A DNA stretch of 64,000 nt, from assembly GCA_905250125.1 (NCBI GenBank), contig CAJNOL010000463.1, positions 1-64,000 of the forward strand. Reading direction: 5' to 3'. The position numbers and the translations under genes are program-made. Under the pieces are notes generated by a model. The model ran no database searches. It saw only the letters and a program-made list of their open reading frames with translations, and was not told the origin of the DNA. The DNA comes from Rotaria sordida. Lineage: Eukaryota > Rotifera > Eurotatoria > Philodinida > Philodinidae. Shown here piece after piece: positions 24,901 to 35,400 of the stretch; position 1 is the first letter of the stretch; each line of letters starts with the position of its first letter.

Positions 24901-27200
24901 TCCTTAATGGATTGTGTTAAAAGCTTTTTCTACTTACGATCATCATCATGTACAATTTGAAAATTTTTTACTGATGCTTGAGTTACACGTCCATGAAAAT
25001 TAAGAACATATGATTGTGTTTCTTAAAACAAAAAAAAAAAAGAATAATAATTTTTTGTTTTGAAGAAAAAATAATTTTGTCTATTTTGATTTTACCTTGA
25101 TGCCAAACAGGTGTTTTATTATGTAATTCAAGTAAATTATTCATATCATTATGTTTCCATCGTTCAACTAAACTTTCCGAATCCTGTTTTTGTAAAAGAA
25201 GAAAATAATTTGATCAATACATTTTTTATTCTTACAGTTTTTGGTCGAACTTCAACTCGATGATGATCACTACTCATACCAGGTATAATAATTGTCATAC
25301 GACGTGGACCTTTAAATCCTAATATGTTTGTTTCCTATTTTATCAATAAAAAATAAAAACTTGAAAATTTTATTTTAAATAAATAAATATTATACATAAG
25401 CAATTGCAGCTAATTCTTGTCGTTGTTGTTCAATTGGACTGAGAAAAAATGAATTCAAGGATTTACTTTTTTTTTTAAATTTATTTTCTATGAACACTTA
25501 CATATTCTTTTTCGGATTTGAACCTTGATCATAAACAGTAAAATTTGTACCTAACATATTTGCTCTAAAAATTTTTCAATATCTAATTTTAATTAAAAGA
25601 AAAAAAATTAAGAAAAAATAGTTTTACCTTAATTTTCCAATAAATTTTTCTCCATCACGTGATAAATCTGTTGGATCTGTTGATATCAAATAATTTGATG
25701 TTGTACTACGTCGACGTTTACGTCCAGCAAGTATAAAAAACTAAGTAAAAAAGAACTAATATTTACAAAAAATTTTTTCAATTTAAATAACATACTTTTT
25801 TACCATCACCAGGTCTTTCAGCATGCATATAATAAATTGGAAAAAGACCTTTTTCCATTCCTCGTTTATCACGTGTTATATGACATTGAATATCACCAAG
25901 ACCATTTGGTGCTGGTGTATAAACAAATTTATCCAAATCTTCTGCAATCATTTCAAATATTGGACGCCATGCAAGTGTTAATGTTGAACTATTTGAATTA
26001 TTATTATTATTACTATTATCATCATCATCATTATTGGTATATTGTTTTAATGATGATGGCTCATTATTATGATATAAAGTTGGTGTTAAAGGTTTAACAA
26101 CTGTGATTTCAGTATCACCATCGGAATCTGAATGATAATAATGAAGAAAATTATTAGATGTATCTTCTTCATAATATTTACGACGACCATAGCGATGAGC
26201 TTACTTAATAGTGCATTAGTGCTCATCATACTTTTGTATGCAATTGCGTTCTTTAAAAAAGGCCGTGCATACAGACAAAAGCAAAAAGCTTGAAAAAACT
26301 TCTTTCTTTTTTTTATTACTTTGCAACATATATACATTAACATAAAAAGCATCATAGAAAACATTGCTTTTTCGATTTAACATACCATTCTTTTCATAAT
26401 CATCATCATTACTATGTGTAATAGTAGCATCAGATAAAATTTGCATTTTTCCTCTTGAAGCATTTATTGTTCTTGTTTGTATCGATGTACTTGCAGATGG
26501 ATGAGATACAGTCAATTTATCTTTCTTTTATACAAAAAAAAAAAAGAAAAAAAAAACCAGACAATTTTTCTTTTTCAAATAATAAAATACTATTAATATT
26601 AGTACATTATTATTTTTCCAACGAATCGGATAAAATGGATGATTTGGTATTGATGATGAATAATTTGAATTATTCAACGAACTAGATCCATCAATATCAG
26701 GATAAAATGAAGTATTAACAAATCCTAAGAGTATTAAAAATAAAATTTCATTAAAAAATAAATTACAATTTTAATCTATTTATATATAGACAAGTAGAAA
26801 ATACTACTAAGAAACAAACATATATATGATGTTAAATCATTTTAAATTGAGATACGTCTTAGAAGAGCTTTTCTATAGATTTAACTTACCACCAACATCA
26901 TCTGGATAAGATGGATCTGTTTGATGAGGTATGCGTTTCGTACGTATATCTGCTTCACGTTTTATTAATTCTGTCTAAAAGACAAAACAAAAAAACAAAC
27001 AAAAATTTTTGTTTAAAAAATTGTAATTACTTTTTGATCTATTCTTTTTTGATTAAATTTACTAGACGTAGATATTTTATTATCATCTTCCTCTGAGATT
27101 CTATAAAATAAAAACAAAAAGTAAATTTTTTTTTTTCATAAACTTTTTGCTTTCGAAATCTATAAACTCACACTCCTGGTACATGTTCACCATTTATCAT
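21933..27200 (-). CDS. Tubby-like protein, 14 exons, 489 aa
   Basis: Tubby-family phosphoinositide-binding adaptor that in animals delivers GPCRs and other cargo to cilia. Exons (high to low): 27200-27172, 27100-27031, 26974-26890, 26724-26606, 26524-26386, 26199-25796, 25740-25628, 25564-25502, 25438-25396, 25334-25236, 25183-25096, 25021-24938, 24352-24314, 22027-21933. All phases fit. The N-terminal ~240 residues are Asn/Ser/Asp-rich and unconserved. The C-terminal tubby domain follows, with the PIP2-site [19 protein letters not shown], then [39 protein letters not shown], and the terminal signature [12 protein letters not shown] ending the protein exactly as in TUB/TULP. The last intron is 2,286 bp; the other introns range from 37 to 585 bp. 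Divergent from the DHHC gene. Family certain; paralogue unresolved. Confidence 0.95.
22028..24313 (-). other. Long last intron of the Tubby-like gene
   Basis: Donor GTAAGTTTC after GTTAGTGATG, acceptor AATTTTAG, phase 1. It is A+T-rich with no exon-like coding sequence. A 95-codon minus-strand frame at 23156-23443 has no family character. Confidence 0.7.
24470..24720 (+). repeat. Dispersed repeat family R1, copy 1 (most intact)
   Basis: Contiguous copy of a family also found at about 29745-29915 (minus), 30950-31380 (partial, minus) and 48930-49370 (plus, interrupted). Shared blocks in order: GACTCTAGTC.TCTGAGA, GGTGACTAG, TCATATCTTC, CTATCCAATTTCGATTAGAA, TTTCATTGA, GTTCGG/CAG.C and CCGA.AATTTT. 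It sits inside intron 12 of the Tubby-like gene. Confidence 0.65.
24800..24938 (+). repeat. Dispersed repeat, partner of 12083-12215
   Basis: Resembles 12083-12215 at about 75% by eye. This copy runs up to the donor of Tubby exon 12, so the insertion may have contributed sequence next to a functional splice site. Confidence 0.45.
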
Positions 27201-28144
27201 TGTATTATCTATGATTATTAATTTTATATATACATAGATCTAAAAGTAAGATAATATTTGAGATTGTTTATTCATGTGAATTTTTGTAAGGATGTGAAGT
27301 CGAAGGTAATCGTCGAGAAAGAAAAAAGAAAGAAAAAACCGGTGCCTATTACTCGATGTTTCACCGGTGTCTTTCTATTTTTTCCTATGCATTCTTTTTC
27401 TAGTCTTAATTAATTGAGAAAAAGAAATAGGAAGAATAGATATGGAGACAAAAGAATGCATTCATGTTAGAACATCTTAGATGGCAGAAAATTTTAGATT
27501 GTAACTCAATGAAAAATATATTAACCCATAATAAAAGGTATTTAGTATATATAAATATTTTATATTCATACTTTTGATTAAATATTGACAAAACAATGTC
27601 ATATATTCATAAAAGAGAAAAAAATACAAATCAAATAATTTTTAACTTAATATCAATAAACATTTCTATATTTTTTCTTTTTCTTTTATATTTCTCATTA
27701 GTAGACGATCTATTAAGTTAAAATATATTCTCTTCCTGCTTGTTCTTTTTTTCCTAGAATTCCATAAAATGAACGGAATAAAAGAGAAGAGAGAAACAGG
27801 AAGAGAGAAAAAAAAAACATGACATTGAGAACAAGTTGGATAAAGAAAAGAAAAATTTCAAGGGGCGTGATGTCATCAATGATTCATTATAAATATGATC
27901 AACCATGCTTCATTTCGTTGCTCAGCAACTAACCTCTAATATATTATATTAATTTATAAACATAAAAATGTTTTTATTTTATTTAAAAAAAAAACATATT
28001 CTTCATTTATAAATCGATGTTTTTTCTATTAATCAGATGTCACTAGTATCATTTTTATAGACAGAAAAAAAAAGAAAAAGAATTGTCAAAGGAAGTAACA
28101 CATAAAGAGATTTATATATTTTGAAAAAAAAAGAACCAATTCAA
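27201..28144. promoter_or_regulatory. Divergent intergenic promoter region, Tubby-like / DHHC
   Basis: A 944-bp interval between two divergent start codons. It contains the promoters and 5' leaders of both genes. I see A/T-rich DNA and purine-rich runs but cannot point to a specific core element. A 62-codon minus-strand frame at 27406-27591 has no motif. Confidence 0.5.
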
Positions 28145-31100
28145 ATGTCATTGAAAAAATTTATACCCATATATTCGAATGATGATAATACTAATGATGA
28201 AATGGAAGTTGGTTCATCATCAGTTAAAGTTCATCGTTATATATGTGATACAAATACAGATTGGTCAACACAATCAACTAATATATCATCATCAACAACA
28301 ACAACAACAGATGAACCAGGTGTTACTATAAAAGATGTTGTACCACGTTCAATGTATTATCATGAACAATATAATAATGATGATGATGATGATTGTTTAT
28401 GTTCATGCGCATGTTGTCGTTGTGAATGTTGTCCAACTGTATCAGATTGGTGTATAAGAGATCCATATGGTTTATCATGTGGTTTTACAACATGGTTTTT
28501 ATTTATTTATGCTCAATTTGTTATTATATTTGTTATATTAATACCTAAAAGCCATTCAATAATATTTAATATAATTAATTTATTTATATTTCATTTATTA
28601 GAAATACTTGCTGTTTCATCACATTATCGAACAATGTTTTCTAATCCAGTATGAATAGTTTATTTTTATTTAGAAATAATATTAATAACTTAGAATGAAG
28701 AAAATAAATCTATGATATTATAAATGAAAATTCAATTAAGAGTCACTTTGAAATTTTTTAAGACTTGAATAAACGAAATTTTTATTATTTATGAGTATAG
28801 ATCATATATCCTAAATAACAATAATAATATTACAATTATTTTCCTAGGAATTTTGTTTTTTGTAAACTAATTTTTTTTTAAAAGTAACATATTCTTTCAA
28901 ATAATAAAAAATGTAAATGTATTTTTTAGGGTGCTGTTCCATTGAATGATGCAACACCAGAGAATTTATTGAAATATGAAAATGGTACTATTGTTTATCG
29001 ATGTGCTATGTGTAAAAGTATAAAACCACCAAGATCCCATCACTGTAGGTACTAAAATGAGATTATTTTGTTTTGTTTTTTTTTTGATTTTGTTTTGTAT
29101 TATAATATATTTCTATTTCAATAGTGTTTGTAAACGATGTATAAAACGAATGGATCATCATTGTGTATTTGTTAATAATTGTGTTGGACAAAATAATCAA
29201 AAATATTTTATTTTATTTACAGTAAGATTAAAAACATAAAGAAAAATAATTAAAATATTTTTAACTAGGGAATAATCTAGATTTTATCTTTCGAAGGAAG
29301 ATTTATAATTCCGGGGGTACACACTTATTTTTGAGAGCACAGACACATAGTGCGTGTTGTGATAACCAGAAATTCCCGAAGGATCAATCTGATTGTTAAA
29401 AGAGCGTCATATCCTCGCTAGACAAAATACCTAATTTCTTTCTTTCTTTTATAAAGTTTTATTTGTAGATATAGTTTATCTTCCTACTTGAATCTTTGTT
29501 TTTTCATGAATTTGCTTAATATAACATACCTTGCAAAACGAGTGAAAAAAATATCGAGCTTCACAGCTCATTCATTTTACAAGCTGTAAAGTTGTATTCT
29601 TTTTTCTATTAGAATAAGCATGAAAAACTCTAATAGCCTGAAATTTCTTTCGAACACTCTCAACCATACTTTGTAACATTGTTTGATTATTCGTGCCAAT
29701 GCATTGAAATTTTCTACTTTCCAATTATTTTTATTTGAGTAGAGTTTGTGGAAGCTAAAATTTTTGGGCTCGGATCCTGTCCAACCGTACTTGATACTTT
29801 CAATGAAATTTTCTAATCGGAATTGGATATTTAGTTCGAAGATATGAAATAATTTTTTTTTTGTATTTGATGAGTAGTGCATTCTCCATATTTCTCAGAC
29901 GACAAGAGTCTAATTTTTAAATGAAGTTTTTGTTAACTTCATATTCTAGTTTTCAAATAGGAACATTTTATTCTTGTTATATGCAAAACACTGTTGGACT
30001 CTACTCGCAATTTCACTTTGTAAACCTCTTATAATAGTATTGGAACACTTGAAGTTATGAATGACTTCACATGAAAATTGGTTTCAATGGAATAAGTTAT
30101 TTGAATTGATACTATGCCATTCATCTATGTACAGGTATATATGAGAAGTGGTAACCACTTTAGAGAAGAGATGATGAAATATCACGACTCGAAAATTTAG
30201 TAATCAAAAGTATATTTTCTCAAATATTGTTAAACAAATCTTGAATGTTCTACATATGACAGTTAGATCTAATAGAGATTGTGTAATGCATAAATTTGCG
30301 AAATTTACTTCAATGTTAAATAAAAATAAATGAATGTTCTATACATTCATAAAGTAAATATGAATAATTCTTCGTACTGGCAGCATAATATATTAATATT
30401 CAAATATTACAAAAGAAAACCTATCGAAGAAATTTTTTACTGTGACTAGCGAGATATTCGAAATCATATATTAAATTTTAATTATTAAAAAAAAAGCAGT
30501 TTGATCAATGTAAAGAATTTTGATAAGTCGTTCTAGAAAGACAGTACCTTCTTATTCTGAACAATGGATGCTTATTTCTGGTCCCATGTACAATAACAAA
30601 CTGCATCGTGTGAGCAATATATCTTTCAGAGATGTCCACGATGATGCTACCGCAGCAGATTTTTTTAGGAAGAAATTTCAAAAATACATAAATTTGCACA
30701 GAATCTCGGTGTTCATATATGTGATACTGTAAGACTTAGCAAATCTAGTCGATTAGCAGCAGCAGTTCTAGTTCAAACTAGTCATGGTCTTGAAAATCAA
30801 AACATTTTTTTTGAGTACCAGTACCATCGCGGCAGCGGCAGATTCTCAGTCGCGATGGGCATTCTATCACTTAACGTGCAGAACGAAAAAAATGATGTTA
30901 TACATGTTGCATTGTGGTAAACAATAATGAAACATATAGAAAAAGGGGATGAACTCTACAGCCCGATGAATCCAAAATTTTTAGACTCGGATCCGAGTCG
31001 AACCCGATGGGCTCTATACGAGATACTTTTTTCCGTTTTGTATTCGGTGACCATCAGGCCGGACGATTTTGTCCTTTTTTTAGATTTGGCTCATCCCTGA

Positions 31101-32278
31101 GGGGAAATAGGGAAAAACTTCTCCACGCTACCCCTTCCTTGGTCATCATTTTTTTATAAAAGCTGAAAAATATGGAATAGCTGTCGATTGAGAAAAAAAA
31201 TCTTTGTAAACGAAGTTTCTTTTGGGCCCGAGCCTGGCAAGCCTAAACAATGTTCGGGTCATAAAAAAGTGGCCTGATGACTAACACACCCTACACATTT
31301 CTCAAACGACTGGAGTTAGTCGGGTTGGTTTCGAATCCGAACTCGACAGACTCTAGAATGGACTAGCAATGGATATTTAGAAGAAAAAAATAATATTAGA
31401 CAGTAACATGTCGTCGTTTATAGTAATATCAAATCATGTCAGCAAATGCTGATCTACCTCTGATTAAAAAAGTTGAATTAATAAATTTTTCGACAGAAGA
31501 AAAACAAGCGATTGCAACTAAATACAAAAAAGAAATTGAAAATCTCCCAACAGTGAGTACGTTCAGTCGGTCTCCGTGGTGCTCACACTAGAAAGATCTC
31601 ACTATAGCTGGTTTTTTGTTAGTATGACTGAGTCAAGATATGATGCATAAATTATTTAAAATGCATTGTGGAACCTTTAACAAAAAAAAAACATTTTCAA
31701 AACAGAACAATTTTACTTTACATTAATTATATATTAATTATAGTTTTATACTTGTGTTATTTCGATCTATGCACTTATTCTTCTCGGGATTCATATAACA
31801 ACATGTATTAATTCTGATTGGAATGGTTTGTTATACTAAGATTATTTCTTGACTAATCTTATTTTTGTTTTTTCCTTTAAACTAGCATGTACATCATGGT
31901 CACCACCGGCAACTATTATTTTTCTAATATTTCTTGCATTTGAAGCTATATCATTTTCAATTTTTACTGCAATTATGACTGGAACACAATTATATTCAAT
32001 ATATACTGATACGACGGTATGTACATTTTAAATATAAATTATTTTTTTCAAAAATGAAAAAAAAAAAAAATTAATCTTTTTTTTTTGTTTTGTTTTCTTC
32101 TTTTTAGGGTATTGAATCTTTTAAAGGAGAAAAAACTGGTAGTCGTCGTTCTAGTTCATTTATTTCATCATTAAAAATAGTATTTGGTTCTCAAGTTGGT
32201 TTAGCATGGTTAAATCCATTTTCAAAACCAGTTAATTTAATAACACAAAATGATGAACGTGTGACATTTGATGTGTAA
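28145..32278 (+). CDS. DHHC palmitoyltransferase (ZDHHC3/7/21-like), six exons, 367 aa
   Basis: Golgi-type protein S-acyltransferase that attaches palmitate to cysteines. Exons 28145-28648, 28930-29048, 29125-29221, 31744-31825, 31886-32016 and 32108-32278. The N-terminal 120 residues are polar, with a Cys cluster at about 84-97. Two membrane helices (about 115-160) precede the [21 protein letters not shown], then VCKRC and D218-H-H-C, catalytic Cys221, and [12 protein letters not shown]. Helices 3 and 4 lie in exons 4 and 5. The TTxE-like element reads TGIES, as in ZDHHC3, and the C-terminal NPF motif is present (LAWLNPF). Residues after DHHC are VF where most relatives have PW. The first ATG of the frame is used; a TTG 24 bp earlier is not a start. 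AATAAA at 32285 and 32322. Intron 3 is 2,522 bp. Tail-to-tail with the hydroxylase gene, 200 bp apart. Confidence 0.93.
29745..29915 (-). repeat. Dispersed repeat family R1, copy 2
   Basis: Its reverse complement aligns with 24530-24720 and 49236-49362: GTCGTCTGAGAAAT, TCATATCTTCGAA, TATCCAATTCCGATTAGAAA, TTTCATTGAAAGTATCAA, GTACGGTTGG and GGATCCGAGCC. Lies in intron 3 of the DHHC gene. Confidence 0.65.
30950..31380 (-). repeat. Dispersed repeat family R1, partial diverged copy 3
   Basis: Carries the family's CCAAAATTTTTAGACTCGGA and TTCTCAAACGACTGGAGT blocks in minus orientation, separated by non-matching sequence. More G+C-rich than the surrounding intron, which suggests a recent insertion. 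Confidence 0.45.
31436..31552 (+). other. Orphan exon-like segment inside DHHC intron 3
   Basis: ATG followed by 39 polar codons ([14 protein letters not shown]..., ending E-N-L-P-T) and a good donor GTGAGTAC. Codon use resembles that of real exons here. It ends in phase 0, and the next DHHC exon (31744) begins in phase 0, so an alternative first exon could in principle encode a short product lacking the DHHC domain. It may equally be a captured gene fragment. I do not recognise the sequence. Confidence 0.35.
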
Positions 32279-32478
32279 TTTCAAAATAAACCGATAATAT
32301 GTTTTTTTTATTCATAATAATAATAAAAACAAACTACTAGAACCATTGAAATCAAACGACACAGAAACAAAAAAAAAATTTTTTTTTTTCGGTATTATTT
32401 AGTTTTTTTTTTTTTGTCTTTTTTTAAACAATAAATTACGGATACAATATTTAGGTATACATTGAATATATGTTTGTT
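32279..32478. terminator. Convergent 3' ends of the DHHC and hydroxylase genes
   Basis: The two stop codons face each other across 200 bp. AATAAA occurs on the plus strand at 32285-32290 and 32322-32327. The rest is homopolymer A and T runs. I see no equally clear signal for the minus-strand gene. Confidence 0.6.
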
Positions 32479-35400
32479 TTATTTGTCATTGTTAATGCTA
32501 TTTTCTATTTTTTTTAATGCATCAAATATAATACACATGTCACCTTTAAGATCAGATATTATTTGTGCCACATGTTGAGTATTTGAAACAATTTCAATAC
32601 TTTGATTATATGGATTATAACGTACTGCAAAAGGACGTTTAATTGATGATGCAAATTGTCTATAAAATAATGAAGTTGTCTTTGTTTTTTTAATGAAAAA
32701 AATTAATTTTCTTTTTTTACCTCATTTTTTCTTTTGCATCAATAAAACTAGCCGAAACAAAATATTGATCTTGATAAGTTGTTATTAAACATTTTGTTTT
32801 ACATACAATATCAGGATCAAATGGTAGTTTTTTTGCTTCATCACTTAATGCATGTTGTAATTCAGAACATGATGAAAGTAAACCAGCACCATATGCACGA
32901 AGACCTTCATTTTGACGACATAGACCAAATTCAATTGTAAAAAAATAACACTAGAACAAAAGAAAAAAAGAAAATACACAATTCTTGTATTTCATTTACT
33001 TAACATAATAAAAATAAAAAGACTCTTTTCAATATAATCATTCTAATGAAACATTGTTATGTTAGATGAGAAACTCATCATCATAGTTTTATTGAACCGA
33101 ACAAAAATCGCCGATTTACCGTTTGGTATAATATACGCTATACTGACGGTTTTTTTTTGACAATATTGCATAATGGTGTAATGTATCAAAATGAATGAAT
33201 ATTTTTGTGGTCTGTTAAAGCTGACAGAATTGAATTGACTTGATGGGCCTGAGCTGCCTGTACTAGCCATAGAATTTAAAGCGACTTCAGTTATTAGATA
33301 AGTTTTTTATTATAGATGGTGCTACAAGAATTTTTTGTTAGTAAAATATATTCTGAAACTGTTTTTTCTTCGCGATTAAATTTAAATTCGTTCTAATAAT
33401 AAATTCGAATTTGGATAGGAAACAGTTTCTGGAATCGAAAGTCGTAAGCGCTACCGCCGTATACCGGAGGTGCTGCGAAGAAATATGTGGCATAGGTACA
33501 GACAGAACCTTATCCAGATTTTCTCGACCGAAGGGACGAATACCTATTTCTTGGAAGCACAGACACATAATACATGGTACAAGAACGACAAATATCGGGA
33601 GGGCGGCATCATTATGGCTACTGATAAAGTCTTCAATTTATTATAATCTATTGATTCCCTCCACGTCATACATACTACTGTGTGTTGATCTGCTTATCTA
33701 TGATAGCTACTAATGTAAAGAATAGAAAGGTATCGATAACTGATCTACCTGTCCGATTATAGGTATGTTTCTTCTAGTACCGATATTGAGAGTTTCTTGC
33801 ATTATTCAGAAATCTTCATAAGAAAATAGATAAGAAGTTGCTTTAGTAATGACTATTATAATGTGTTTATTAAGCACCTTCTAAAATTATGTATGTTTAG
33901 TCCCTATCTCGTAAAAACACTTGAGGGATAGAGAACCCGAGTATCAGCATAGTTCTATTATGACCCAGGTGAATGAGGTACGGCCGAAATACTTCGGAAC
34001 ATGGTAGAAACTTGGAAGCAAGAACCCAGTGACTGAATACGATAACTGGATTCCTGTTTTCATCTTCCTACCATTTTCCGACGAATTCTTAGCATTTTTT
34101 TAAACTTCTCCAGCAGCTACAGGGACTTCTTTTTTCGGGATTTATTGGGATTTTTCAATAAGTCCGTAAGCACTTTGAGATAAATCCCATACAGTTCCTT
34201 GCTACATACAGAATGTGGATGAGGGTGTGGATAAGGGTGTGGGTGTGAGTATGGGTTTTATGTGTGGATGAGGGTGGGTGTGAGTATGGGTGTGGGTGTG
34301 GATGAGGGTGTGGGTATGGGTGTGGATGTGGGTATACTGGGATAGCATCGATATTGATAAATCCTCAATAAAGAAATAAGTCCGCTAGAAAGAATAAATC
34401 CCGAAAAAACAAGCTCCGGTAGTTCCTCAACTTCTCGAGACCTCCTTGTGGATTCCATATGAGTTCAAACAGTGGATTACAGTTCGAGTAGTTCTTAGAA
34501 TAGTAATTTATTTAAATTCTATCTTACCGTTGCCAATCGATTAATATCATCTTCTGAAGCTCCAATAGCAGCTAAGCCAATTTCATGTGAAAATTGAGCA
34601 AAATTAGGATCAGCTAAGAGTGGAACATGACCAAGTAATTCATGACAACAATCTCTATTTTTTTGTTTTAAACAAAAAATATAAATCTTTATTTTAAATT
34701 TAATTTTGAAAAAAACTTACGGTTCAGGTGTATATGATGGATTTGATGAATGTCGAATATATTGTGTACAATGAAATACACGAAATGCTAGACCATATAA
34801 AAAATCTCTTGGTGATAAATAACCAGCGACTGGACGTAATGTAAAACCCGTACGTTCACGAAGAAAACGCGATATATCTTCTAATTGTGGTATATTATCT
34901 TCTCTAAATTTAAATCAGATAAAAAGATAATTATAGTAAAAAAAATAAATAAATCAAAAATTTTTTTTAATCTACCGAAAACCACATTGTTCTCTTAATA
35001 ATGGCCAATTAGCCAAATATTCATTACAAGCATGTGTTGGATATAATTTATTTAAATTTCGAAATACTGCACCCCTATGTTCTCATATCGAGAAAATAAA
35101 ATATCATTAAATATTAAAATAATTTTTACCATGTTTCTGTTTCTTCTTTAGTATAGTCTACACGTGGAATTGGATCTCCACTGAAAAAAAATAAAACAAC
35201 ATATTAATCATTAATTATAGAGATATATAACACATACTGCTTATATGCTATAGCCAAATCATGAAAATACATACGACGAGCTCGATAAACCTTATCTGTA
35301 AAACCCTAGAAAATAAAATATTTACATTACATCTTTTCAAATAAGTATCATTGAACTTTCACTAATATATGATTGAACGAAGTAGAGAAGCAAAAATATA

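Larger units (their letters stand above)
29222..31743 (+). other. Long intron 3 of the DHHC gene
   Basis: Donor GTAAGATT, acceptor ATTATAG, phase 0. It contains two minus-oriented copies of repeat family R1 (about 29745-29915 and 30950-31380) and an exon-like open segment at 31436-31552. Confidence 0.8.

Noticed and set aside
28121..28144. TTG-initiated extension of the DHHC protein
   Set aside because: A non-AUG start is unlikely in an animal nuclear gene; the first ATG of the frame is 28145.
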